A stretch of DNA of 64,000 nucleotides from the NCBI GenBank assembly GCA_025055285.1, contig JANWXM010000001.1, positions 310,001-374,000 of the forward strand, read 5' to 3'. The notes below the pieces were generated by a model. The model worked only from the letters and a program-made list of their open reading frames with translations, had not been told where the DNA came from and made no database searches. The translations under genes were made by a program, and so were the position numbers. Source of the DNA: Saprospiraceae bacterium (GTDB lineage Bacteria; Bacteroidota; Bacteroidia; Chitinophagales; Saprospiraceae). Below are positions 1 to 7,671 of the stretch, one piece after another. The stretch's first letter is position 1. Every line of letters begins with the position of its first letter.

Positions 1-1497
1 GTATTTCTGGAGGAGGAGCTTCGTCGGCAAATTGAGGTGTTGCTCAAGCCAGAGGCTGTACCCCTGCCTGAAGGCCTTACGGCTCAACTGCGTCCTTATC
101 AGCAACGAGGATATGAATGGCTTTACAAAAACATCCGCCTAGGCGTAGGTAGCCTTATTGCCGACGACATGGGGTTAGGAAAAACAGTTCAGGTAATCAC
201 TGCTTTGTTGCGCATGAGAGAAGATGGTGCTCTCGACCAGACGAAAAAAGCTTTAGTCGTTGTGCCTACTACGCTGCTCACCAATTGGGTTAATGAAATT
301 CACAAATTCGCTCCAAGTTTGCGTTATGCGCTCTATCACGGTCCAGATCGGTCTTGGGAGCGCCTCAATGGCGCCGAGGTAGTCCTGACTACTTACGGCA
401 TCCTTCGAACAGACGTCGAGAAAATCAACGAACACCCTCTATCTATTGTAGTCCTAGACGAGGCGCAAAACATTAAAAATGCCGATGCTGCTCAAACAAA
501 GGCCGCCAAGAAGCTCAATGCACCGCTGCGCATTGCAATGACCGGGACACCTGTAGAAAATCGCCTCAGCGAGTATTACTCGATCTTCGAGTTTATCAAC
601 TCAGGGTTGCTTGGCTCACCCTCTGAGTTTTTGCAAGAATTGGCGCGCCCTATTGAGACTGAGCGCAATCATGAAGCTCTTGAGCGCTTCCGCAAAATTA
701 CCTCGCCCTTCTTGCTGCGCCGTGTAAAGACTGATAAGAACATCATCAACGATTTGCCTGAAAAGATCGAGACAAATCAATATTGCCTCCTCACTCCTGA
801 ACAAGCTGCGCTCTACCAAAGTGCTGTAGAAGAAATGCTTCAACAAATTGCTCGCGAAGATGAGAAGGATATTCGGCGTCAGGGTTTGGTGCTTAAAATG
901 CTAACTGCCCTAAAGCAAATTTGCAATCACCCGGCACAGTACCTGAAAAAAGGACTTCCAGAGCCAAGTCTATCTGGCAAAGCCCAGCGCTTGCTCGAGC
1001 TCCTCGACGAAATTTTGGCTGCCGGCGAGAAGGCGCTCATCTTTACCCAATACCGCGAAATGGGCGATCTACTCGTGCCCATGTTGCGCAATACACTAGG
1101 GCTCGACGTGCCCTTCCTTCACGGCGGTTGCACGCGTGAGCAACGCGACCAGATGGTCGAACAATTCCAAAAGCATCATGCTACACGCGTCCTCTTGCTT
1201 AGCCTTAAGGCGGGCGGTATAGGCCTAAACCTTACGGCTGCAACTAACGTCATTCATTACGACCTGTGGTGGAATCCCGCTGTAGAGGCACAGGCTACCG
1301 ACCGCGCCTATCGCATCGGCCAGGAGCGCAATGTCCTTGTCCATCGCCTCATCACTCAAGGCACTCTAGAGGAAAAAATTGACCAGATGATCCAAAGAAA
1401 AAAAGAGCTGGCTGACCTTACAGTAACTGTAGGCGAAAAATGGCTAGGCGAGTTATCTAATGACGAACTGCGCGAGGTGGTGCAATTAAGCCACTGA
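1..1497 (+). CDS. SNF2-family DEAD/H helicase (C-terminal part)
   Basis: The reading frame is open from the first base, so this is the C-terminal part (about 498 residues) of a longer protein whose start lies outside the window; a GTG at 37 is internal. All SNF2/RapA-type motor motifs are visible in order: Walker A DDMGLGKT near base 163, the DEAQ box, TGTPVENR (motif III), FTQYREMG (motif IV), then SLKAGGIGLNL and QATDRAYRIGQ (motifs V and VI). Family knowledge: these enzymes are ATP-driven double-stranded DNA translocases that remodel nucleoprotein complexes, including stalled RNA polymerase. Full-length bacterial homologues are often about 1000 residues with an N-terminal SWIM or SNF2-associated domain, which would be upstream of the window. 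A single gene; the next gene starts about 470 bases downstream. Confidence 0.93.
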   Translation, partial: VFLEEELRRQIEVLLKPEAVPLPEGLTAQLRPYQQRGYEWLYKNIRLGVGSLIADDMGLGKTVQVITALLRMREDGALDQTKKALVVVPTTLLTNWVNEIHKFAPSLRYALYHGPDRSWERLNGAEVVLTTYGILRTDVEKINEHPLSIVVLDEAQNIKNADAAQTKAAKKLNAPLRIAMTGTPVENRLSEYYSIFEFINSGLLGSPSEFLQELARPIETERNHEALERFRKITSPFLLRRVKTDKNIINDLPEKIETNQYCLLTPEQAALYQSAVEEMLQQIAREDEKDIRRQGLVLKMLTALKQICNHPAQYLKKGLPEPSLSGKAQRLLELLDEILAAGEKALIFTQYREMGDLLVPMLRNTLGLDVPFLHGGCTREQRDQMVEQFQKHHATRVLLLSLKAGGIGLNLTAATNVIHYDLWWNPAVEAQATDRAYRIGQERNVLVHRLITQGTLEEKIDQMIQRKKELADLTVTVGEKWLGELSNDELREVVQLSH

Positions 1498-1969
1498 TTT
1501 ACATCAATTGAGCGCTCTCTTTCCTTCGAAGAAAGCATAGAAAGCCTCAACCGCATCTCTTCTCTTGGTTTGTATGAGCTTGTTTCACAGCGAAGAGCAG
1601 AACCTGCTACGTATCAGCCCTCTGGATTATCCGACCGATAAACAGGGTGCCTTTTCGTAAGTCCGTAAAATCGCTTATTGCAACTATTTGCCTATTTTAT
1701 CGCGAAGGTGAAAGAATTGGCAAGGCTATACCTTCGGGCAAGAAAACGCGTTTCCTCTCTTAATTTGGGAAACATAGCTGGGCGGAAGGGATAGCCTCTG
1801 GCAACTAGATTTAGTTTTTGCCATTCGGCTAATGCGCGCAAGCGCGTTAGTTGCCCATGAAGGGAATTGCCTATATCCTCTTTTTTGGAGAATTTCTGAA
1901 CTTTTACAGTAAGAACTCGTTTTGCCTGCCATTAGAGGACTGAGACTTGCCAAAAGGTTTTGCGCCAAT
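1498..1969. other. Non-coding gap with a GNRA-capped hairpin
   Basis: No convincing gene was found in these roughly 470 bases on either strand. The clearest structure is a 9-bp hairpin at 1829-1850 (CTAATGCGC / GCGCGTTAG, one G-U pair) closed by a GCAA tetraloop. It lies 120 bases upstream of the RND-type gene and has no T-run, so it is not a standard terminator. It could be a leader structure, but this is a guess. Confidence 0.5.
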
Positions 1970-4306
1970 ATGCGACGACTTCGAATCTGGCTCTTATTTC
2001 TTTACGGTTTCCTGACAGTTGTTGGTGTTTACTTTCTCACTCGCCTGAAATTTTCCTTTGATTTCGAGCAATTTTTTCCAAAAGGCGACCCCGATTGGGA
2101 GTTTTTTAAGGCATACATTCAAGATTTCGAAAGTGATGACAATTTTTTGCTAGTTGCTTTAGAGCGCAAGGCAGGCGTGTTTGAACAGTCATTTCTCAAA
2201 CACGTTCATGACTTTACCTTGCGCGCTAGAGAGTTACCTCACGTAATCAATGCGTTATCAATCACGACAGTGCGCTATCCTGTGCGCACACCTTTTGGCG
2301 TAACAACTGTACCGGCCATTCATCTCGACGACACCACTTACTATGCCTCAGACAGGGAGCGAATATTGCAAGATAAACGCTTCGTGCATAACCTAATTGC
2401 TGAAGATGCCACAGCCCTAACAGTTATCTTAAAGACTGTTAATCAGAGCACTTACGAGCAGTCAGTAGCGCTCATGAATGCGCTAGACAGCCTAATTGCT
2501 CAGTATCCATTCGAGGCCGTGCATCGGCTAGGGCGAGCTTATTTTCATCGCGACATGGTAGCGATGCAGAAGCGCGAAATCGCGGTTTCTACTACGATAG
2601 CCGTACTGCTAGCATCGGCCATTTTGTTCTTCATCTTCCGGCGGTGGCGTACAGTGTTGCTGGCTATGACGGGCATAGGGTTGGCTCTCTTGCTTTTCTT
2701 AGCCGTGCTCAGCGTCCTAGGCCGCGAATTGAATGCGCTAGCTGCACTCTATCCCATTCTCATGTGTATTGTCGGAGTGGCTGATACCATTCATCTTACG
2801 ACAAAATACCTACACGAATTAGAAAAAGGACGCCCGCCTGCTGAGGCGATTCGCATTACGGTACGAGAGATCGGCTTGGCGACGCTGATTACTTGCGTGA
2901 CAACAGCCATAGGTTTCTTATCGCTGCTCACCAATCGCACGGAACCCATTCAGGCCTTCGGGGTAAACGCAGCCTTGGGCGTAGTGTTGGCTTTTGCGGC
3001 AATTTACGGCTGGCTGTGGATATGGTTGCCACAGTTTACAAAAGATCAACTTATTAAACCTACACCGGAATGGGCTTTTTGGGGGCGCTTCATGCGCCAC
3101 GTCTATGTTTTCACGCGAACGCATCAGCGTCGAATTGCATGGCTTTTTGCAGGCGCTCTGGGTGCTTCCCTAATTGGAATTTCCCTAATTCATACAGACT
3201 ATCGCATTCGGCAAAATTTGCCTAGAGGTGCTCAAATTACTCGCGACTTTATATTTTTCGAACAAAAGTTTGCCGGTTTTCGCCCCCTCGAAATTGCTGT
3301 TTTCCCACAGAGAGACTTTTCGGTGGAACATCCAGCCGTACTGAGGGAAATAGACCGAGTGGAGCAGCGCCTAGAGAAATACCCAGCCATTCGGACTCAT
3401 AGTTCCATCAATGACCTCTATCGCAGCTTACACGCCATGCACACTGGCAATCGGGCAGATGCTTACCGCTTGCCTCCTGACGACGAGACACTTCTCTATT
3501 ACCAACGTTTGGCTGAACGATTGCCAAATCCGGTAGCTGAAGTTCTCATAAGCAAAAATCGAGATAAAGCCCGCATTGCTGCGCGCATACAAGACATTGG
3601 GCGCGACTCCATTGTAGCAATTCAAGAGGAGCTAGAAAGATGGATAGCCCAACATACCGACACTACTGTGGTACGCTTCCGCATTACCGGCACTGGAGTT
3701 GTCATAGACAAAAATTCTGCCTACATCCGCGACAATATGCTGCAAGGGCTCATCCCCTCCGTACTTACGGTGGCATTGCTCATGGCGCTCCTCTTTCGCG
3801 ATGCTCGCTTGGTAGTCATCTTTACTATTCCCAACATCCTGCCTCTTTTCTTTGCCGGAGCATTTATCGGATTCCTAGACATTCCTTTAGAGGCTGGCGT
3901 CGCGACGGTATTCAGCATCGTCTTTGGTATTGCTACTGACGACACGGTTCATTTCCTAAGCACGCTTCGCCTGTGCCGCAGCCGAGGCATGAACATAGAG
4001 CAGGCGCTAGAGACAACCATTTTAGAGACTGGCAAAGCCATGACGCTCAGCAGCATCATCTTGTTCTTCGCCTTTTTAGTGTTGCTCTTTTCAGTGCACC
4101 CACCTTCCGTGATCGTAGGAGTGCTTATCAGCGCTACGTTGGCAAGTGCTTTGCTCTGCGACTTATACTTGTCGCCTGTCTTAGTGCGATGGCTATTGCG
4201 CGACCAGCCTTCATTGCCCTCCAAAGAGGTTACTTTGCCTAACGTCGAGAAGCAGCAGTATCTGCAGATGGTTTCTGCTTCGGAATTCGAATCGGGCAAC
4301 CGATAG
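1970..4306 (+). CDS. RND/MMPL-family transporter
   Basis: A 778-residue inner-membrane protein of the RND/MMPL exporter superfamily. I chose ATG 1970 (MRRLRIWLLFLYG) because a transmembrane helix follows directly; a TTG at 1922 would add 16 unlikely residues. The protein shows the family duplication: one N-terminal helix, a periplasmic loop, then a helix block with GVADTIH, followed by a second copy with the matching motif GIATDDTVHFL. The paired aspartates in these helices are where proton coupling is expected in the superfamily. The substrate cannot be read from sequence; relatives export lipids, hopanoids or hydrophobic compounds. No membrane-fusion or outer-membrane partner gene is adjacent, which fits the MMPL-like group rather than a tripartite drug pump. 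Its last 68 bases overlap the convergent thioredoxin-fold gene. Confidence 0.87.
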   Translation: MRRLRIWLLFLYGFLTVVGVYFLTRLKFSFDFEQFFPKGDPDWEFFKAYIQDFESDDNFLLVALERKAGVFEQSFLKHVHDFTLRARELPHVINALSITTVRYPVRTPFGVTTVPAIHLDDTTYYASDRERILQDKRFVHNLIAEDATALTVILKTVNQSTYEQSVALMNALDSLIAQYPFEAVHRLGRAYFHRDMVAMQKREIAVSTTIAVLLASAILFFIFRRWRTVLLAMTGIGLALLLFLAVLSVLGRELNALAALYPILMCIVGVADTIHLTTKYLHELEKGRPPAEAIRITVREIGLATLITCVTTAIGFLSLLTNRTEPIQAFGVNAALGVVLAFAAIYGWLWIWLPQFTKDQLIKPTPEWAFWGRFMRHVYVFTRTHQRRIAWLFAGALGASLIGISLIHTDYRIRQNLPRGAQITRDFIFFEQKFAGFRPLEIAVFPQRDFSVEHPAVLREIDRVEQRLEKYPAIRTHSSINDLYRSLHAMHTGNRADAYRLPPDDETLLYYQRLAERLPNPVAEVLISKNRDKARIAARIQDIGRDSIVAIQEELERWIAQHTDTTVVRFRITGTGVVIDKNSAYIRDNMLQGLIPSVLTVALLMALLFRDARLVVIFTIPNILPLFFAGAFIGFLDIPLEAGVATVFSIVFGIATDDTVHFLSTLRLCRSRGMNIEQALETTILETGKAMTLSSIILFFAFLVLLFSVHPPSVIVGVLISATLASALLCDLYLSPVLVRWLLRDQPSLPSKEVTLPNVEKQQYLQMVSASEFESGNR

Positions 4307-4868
4307 ACTGAGTGATCTCTGGATTCGGGCGTTCTCCACGCAGGAGGGCAGCGATAGCATCTTCTAAATACCGCTTCTTTACAGCACGCGGATTTTCTGG
4401 ATTATCGTCAATAGACCCTATATAACGAATGATTCGTGCTCTATCCAACAGAAAAACGTGCGGCGTGCGAGAAGCGCCAAAACGAGTACATACCACCTGT
4501 GTCGAATCTTGCAGATAGGCAAAGGGATAGCGTTTTGCCTTTGCGCGTGCTCGCATGTGCTCATAGGAGTTCTCCGGAAATAGAAGTGGATTAGTCGGGT
4601 TGATGGCCATTACGGGATAGCCTTTTGGCGCATACTTTTTGTGGAGTTGAATAATGCGATCCTCATACATTTCCGCATAGGGGCAATGCAAGGACGTAAA
4701 CACAATAATTACCCCCTCTGCAGCGCTGTAGCTAGACAGAGAAACCATTCGGCCGTCTACATTGCGAAGAGCAAAGTCTTCAACTTTATCGCCGATGGTA
4801 TACTTACTTGTACGGGAGGCATAGGAGAGCGCTCCAGCCATGACGAGCAAGAACACCGAGAACTTCAT
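4239..4868 (-). CDS. Secreted thioredoxin-fold (AhpC/TSA-like) protein
   Basis: A 209-residue protein with a Sec signal peptide (MKFSVFLLVMAGALSYA) and a thioredoxin-like domain of the redoxin/AhpC-TSA group. A longer start at 4943 is possible, but ATG 4868 begins exactly at the signal peptide. Residues 58-66 read FTSLHCPYA, a single-cysteine site (Cys62) in place of CxxC; a second cysteine lies in QVVCTRFG just before the cis-proline segment SRTPHVFLLD. The C-terminus has the GCPIRI signature seen in this subfamily, which supports the unusual 68-base overlap with the convergent RND gene being real coding sequence. It lies downstream of a CxxC thioredoxin, suggesting paired extracytoplasmic thiol chemistry. 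The substrate is unknown. Confidence 0.82.
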   Translation of the reverse strand: MKFSVFLLVMAGALSYASRTSKYTIGDKVEDFALRNVDGRMVSLSSYSAAEGVIIVFTSLHCPYAEMYEDRIIQLHKKYAPKGYPVMAINPTNPLLFPENSYEHMRARAKAKRYPFAYLQDSTQVVCTRFGASRTPHVFLLDRARIIRYIGSIDDNPENPRAVKKRYLEDAIAALLRGERPNPEITQSIGCPIRIPKQKPSADTAASRR

Positions 4869-4932
4869 AGAAAACATGGGGGGAAAGTATTTGGGACAAG
4901 AGTAAAGTCGCAAAACAACCATGAATAAGTTC

Positions 4933-5457
4933 TCACCTGTCATTTATGGGAGGCTGGGGCAATCCCACGCGTTGGAAAAAGTTGTGGATAAAATGCTCTA
5001 GTTCTTCGAAGCTTTCAAATTCCCCGACATGGAAATCGCGTGCTTTTCCTCGCACGAGCATGGTGAGCGGAATGGCGCCGTCCCACTCGGGTTGTACTCG
5101 AGGTATCCAGCTATCTGCATCTTGGTCGCTTAAAAGAATAACCTCGGGCTGAAGCGTATAAGAGCGCAAGAAAGGTACAAATTTTTTTTCTAATTGACTG
5201 CGGAAGTCTAAACTGACGAGCAGGATTTCAAAATTTTGACTGCCATACTTGTGGTAGAGTTGATTGAAAAAGGGCAGTTCTTTTACGCACGGTTTGCAAT
5301 AAGTAGCCCAAAAATTGATAACAAGCAATTTATTGCCGTCTGCTTTAGCAATGCGCTCTTCTAGCTCCGAAAAATTTTCGTATATTTTAAATACCTGGGC
5401 TCTAAGCGCGCATGGTGCGAGCAAAAAAGAGAGTAAGATGGCGTAAACCTTCCGCAT
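4933..5457 (-). CDS. TlpA/ResA-type periplasmic thioredoxin
   Basis: A 174-residue secreted thioredoxin-like protein with an N-terminal signal peptide (MRKVYAILLSFLLAPCALRA) and a single thioredoxin domain carrying an intact active site ATYCKPC (Cys54 and Cys57). Family knowledge: TlpA/ResA proteins reduce disulfides outside the cytoplasm, for example during cytochrome c or copper-site assembly. It comes first of the two minus-strand redox genes, with a 64-base gap to the chosen start of the next one (or an 11-base overlap if that gene starts at 4943), so the two are likely co-transcribed. No cytochrome biogenesis gene is nearby, so the partner is unknown. Confidence 0.87.
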   Translation of the reverse strand: MRKVYAILLSFLLAPCALRAQVFKIYENFSELEERIAKADGNKLLVINFWATYCKPCVKELPFFNQLYHKYGSQNFEILLVSLDFRSQLEKKFVPFLRSYTLQPEVILLSDQDADSWIPRVQPEWDGAIPLTMLVRGKARDFHVGEFESFEELEHFIHNFFQRVGLPQPPINDR

Positions 5458-5588
5458 GTCTCGGAAACACTTTTAGTGTTAGAGGGTCATATTAAAAAAA
5501 ACACCGCAAGAAACGGCAATTTCTGCAAATCACCAATGCACGCAAGCAGGTTTTTTTGAAAATCTTCAACATGCAAAACGGTATTTTA

Positions 5589-5628
5589 AATACGAAGCCC
5601 TCGAATTTTTGTTCGAGGGCTTCGTATT
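5589..5628. terminator. Strong 17-bp hairpin, likely terminator
   Basis: A perfect 17-bp inverted repeat (arms 5589-5605 and 5612-5628, core GAAGCCCTCGAA) with a 6-base loop. It sits 22 bases beyond the stop of the zinc-ribbon gene on the minus strand and upstream of the thioredoxin gene. The flanks are T/A-rich rather than a clean T-run. It most likely ends the Nif3-zinc ribbon transcript. Confidence 0.72.
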
Positions 5629-5650
5629 CAAAACTAATGCCAGATTTATT

Positions 5651-6412
5651 TCACGCGGTAATGGTATTTTCTGGATAGGCAATGGCTCGGTCTACGAGAA
5701 TTCGGCCACAGTGTTCACAAGCAATGATTTTCTTATGCAGACCAATTTCTAATTGTACTTGAGGTGGGATGGCATTGAAGCATCCTCCACAAGCATCGCG
5801 TTCAATGGTGACTACCGCTAGACCATTGCGATACGTCGAGCGCATTTTGTCATAGGCGCGCAGCAAGCGCTCCTCAATATCTCGGCGTGCGTTTTCGCTT
5901 TTCTGGCGCAAGGCTCGTTCTTCCTCCTCTGTGCGGGCAATAATGGCGTCTAACTCCACCTTCTTTAACTCAAGGTCTTTTTGTCGAGCCGCAAGACGAG
6001 CTTCCGTAGCGGTAAGCATTTCTTTTTGAGCGTCTATTTTGCCCCTCGCTTGGCGGATGTGTTTCTCGGCCAGCTGGATTTCTACTTCCGCCATCTCAAT
6101 CTCTTTGGTTAGTGCTTCATACTCGCGGTTATTCTTTACGTCGTCTAGCTGTTTGCGGTATTTCTTTAAGAGGCTTTCGTATTCCTTTATCCGGGCTTGT
6201 TTTTCAGCAATCTCTCCTTCAATTTCTTTTATAATGCTCCGAATCTTCTTGCAACGCGTTTCCAGTCCGGCTATCTCATCCTCCAGATCCGAGACCTCCA
6301 TGGGAAGCTCACCCTTCAGAGCGACAATTTCATCTAATTGAGAGTCTATCTGTTGTAAATTCCACAGTTTGGTTAATTTTTCAGCAATTGTTGCTTCAAC
6401 CGTAGTTAGCAT
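5651..6412 (-). CDS. Coiled-coil protein with C4 zinc ribbon
   Basis: A 253-residue protein of the COG1579 type (zf-RING_7 domain family). Residues about 10-195 form a long, charged, heptad-rich coiled coil (runs such as EIEMAEVEIQLAEKH). The C-terminus has a four-cysteine zinc ribbon, CGGCF followed by CEHCG (roughly residues 208-238). The molecular role of the family is not settled; the ribbon suggests nucleic acid or protein binding. The gene follows Nif3 by 42 bases on the same strand, an arrangement common in Bacteroidota, and is followed by a strong hairpin terminator at 5589-5628. No signal peptide, so cytoplasmic. Confidence 0.88.
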   Translation of the reverse strand: MLTTVEATIAEKLTKLWNLQQIDSQLDEIVALKGELPMEVSDLEDEIAGLETRCKKIRSIIKEIEGEIAEKQARIKEYESLLKKYRKQLDDVKNNREYEALTKEIEMAEVEIQLAEKHIRQARGKIDAQKEMLTATEARLAARQKDLELKKVELDAIIARTEEEERALRQKSENARRDIEERLLRAYDKMRSTYRNGLAVVTIERDACGGCFNAIPPQVQLEIGLHKKIIACEHCGRILVDRAIAYPENTITA

Positions 6413-6454
6413 AGCCCTTTAAATATGGTTTGAAAAATTTAGGAAGTCGGTTTT

Positions 6455-7240
6455 TTAGTAGTAGAATACGGGATTAGTCCTAAGCTCGGTTAAATGAAGC
6501 GCAAAAGTAGGGAATTTCTCTTGCACAATATCGCGCAAGAGTTCGATAGTGAAAAACTCGCTTTCGTAGTGCCCTACGTCAGCGATGAGGATGCGACCTT
6601 CAGCATCGAAGAATTCGTGGTATTTGAAATCGGCCGATACGAAAACGTCGGCTCCCGCGGCAATAGCCTGAGGCAACAGAAAACTACCTGCTCCTCCACA
6701 TAGTGCGATGCGCTGTACCGGCTTGCCCAACAAGGCAGTGTGGCGTATACAGCCGGTGCGAAGCTGCTCTTTTAGGTGCTGGAGAAATGCTATCTCACTT
6801 ATTGCTTGAGGCAGTGTTCCAATTAGACCTGCGCCTGTGTCCGTACTGCCTGTACGCGCAGCAAGGATTTGGCATTCACCTATACCGAGGCGCTCTGCTA
6901 GTTTGGCATTCACGCCCTGGCGAAGCACGTTGTCTAGATTGGTGTGCATGGCATAGATAGCAACGCCTTGGCGCACGGCTTCCATGATGGTGCGTTCTAC
7001 GTAAGTTGATCCATTGAGTCGCTTGAGTCCGCGGAAGACAATAGGGTGGTGAGCAACAATTAAATTGCACCCTTTTTGAACGGCTTCATGGACAGTTATT
7101 TCTAGCGAATCCAAACAAAAAAGCACTCCGCTTACTTCTTGCTCTGGAGAGCCAACGATTAAGCCAGCGTTATCGTACGATTCTTGCAAATGAAGCGGTG
7201 CTACAGCCTCAAGGGTAGCTGTTATGTCTTTTACGCGCAT
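6455..7240 (-). CDS. Nif3-like dinuclear metal centre protein
   Basis: A 261-residue member of the Nif3/YbgI family (often labelled GTP cyclohydrolase I type 2). Metal ligands are visible: the His pair in VAHHPIVF (64-65), Asp103 in MHTNLDN, and His224 with Glu228 in DVGHYESE. Many Bacteroidota homologues are about 365 residues because a PII-like domain is inserted in the middle; that insert is missing here, giving the compact form. The biochemical role is unsettled in the family; hexameric ring assembly and metal binding are known. It is the first gene of a two-gene unit with the zinc-ribbon protein. Confidence 0.9.
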   Translation of the reverse strand: MRVKDITATLEAVAPLHLQESYDNAGLIVGSPEQEVSGVLFCLDSLEITVHEAVQKGCNLIVAHHPIVFRGLKRLNGSTYVERTIMEAVRQGVAIYAMHTNLDNVLRQGVNAKLAERLGIGECQILAARTGSTDTGAGLIGTLPQAISEIAFLQHLKEQLRTGCIRHTALLGKPVQRIALCGGAGSFLLPQAIAAGADVFVSADFKYHEFFDAEGRILIADVGHYESEFFTIELLRDIVQEKFPTFALHLTELRTNPVFYY

Positions 7241-7306
7241 TGCTTAAAAAATTAAACAAGGGCAAGATTATGGTCTTTTTATCGTTCAAAGCGCCTAGTT
7301 TTCATG

Positions 7307-7314
7307 TAACTTTG
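7307..7314 (+). promoter_or_regulatory. Bacteroidota -7 element upstream of tatA
   Basis: TAACTTTG matches the Bacteroidota -7 consensus TAnnTTTG and lies 80 bases before the tatA start. No clean -33 TTG was found; TTC at 7285-7287 has a 19-base spacer. Confidence 0.5.
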
Positions 7315-7393
7315 CCTCACTTTTTAAGTCAAAGAATTAAACTGATCATCTGCCTTTACTTTTTGAGGGAGGCTACTTTAAAAACGAGGTTTT

Positions 7394-7609
7394 ATGGCTA
7401 TTCAAACACTATTTTTGGGCAATATTGGTGCTCCGGAACTTGTTCTCATCTTTCTGGTCGTGCTCCTTCTTTTTGGAGGCAATAAGATACCTGAGCTCAT
7501 GCGAGGACTTGGGCGCGGTATTCGAGAGTTCAATAATGCTCGTCATGCGGTAGAGGACGAAATTCGCCAAGGCATGCGCGAAGCAGAGAAGAAGCCTCTC
7601 GAGAAGTGA
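7394..7609 (+). CDS. tatA: Sec-independent translocase TatA/TatE-type
   Basis: A 71-residue protein with the Tat A/B architecture: a short N-terminal periplasmic stretch, one transmembrane helix (PELVLIFLVVLLLFGGNKIPEL), the FGxxKIPEL hinge, an amphipathic helix (MRGLGRGIREFNNA) and a charged tail. Family knowledge: TatA oligomers form the pore for folded proteins carrying twin-arginine signals. tatC is not in the window. One plausible client in the window is the DUF1501 protein at 27457, whose N-terminus is KRRQFLK. The gene stands alone, convergent with the T9SS type B gene downstream. Confidence 0.9.
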   Translation: MAIQTLFLGNIGAPELVLIFLVVLLLFGGNKIPELMRGLGRGIREFNNARHAVEDEIRQGMREAEKKPLEK

Positions 7610-7671
7610 GTGTTGTTTCGTTGACCACCCGAAGTTGCAACGCGTGCCGGAAAGCGGCGGCCCCTTCTACC

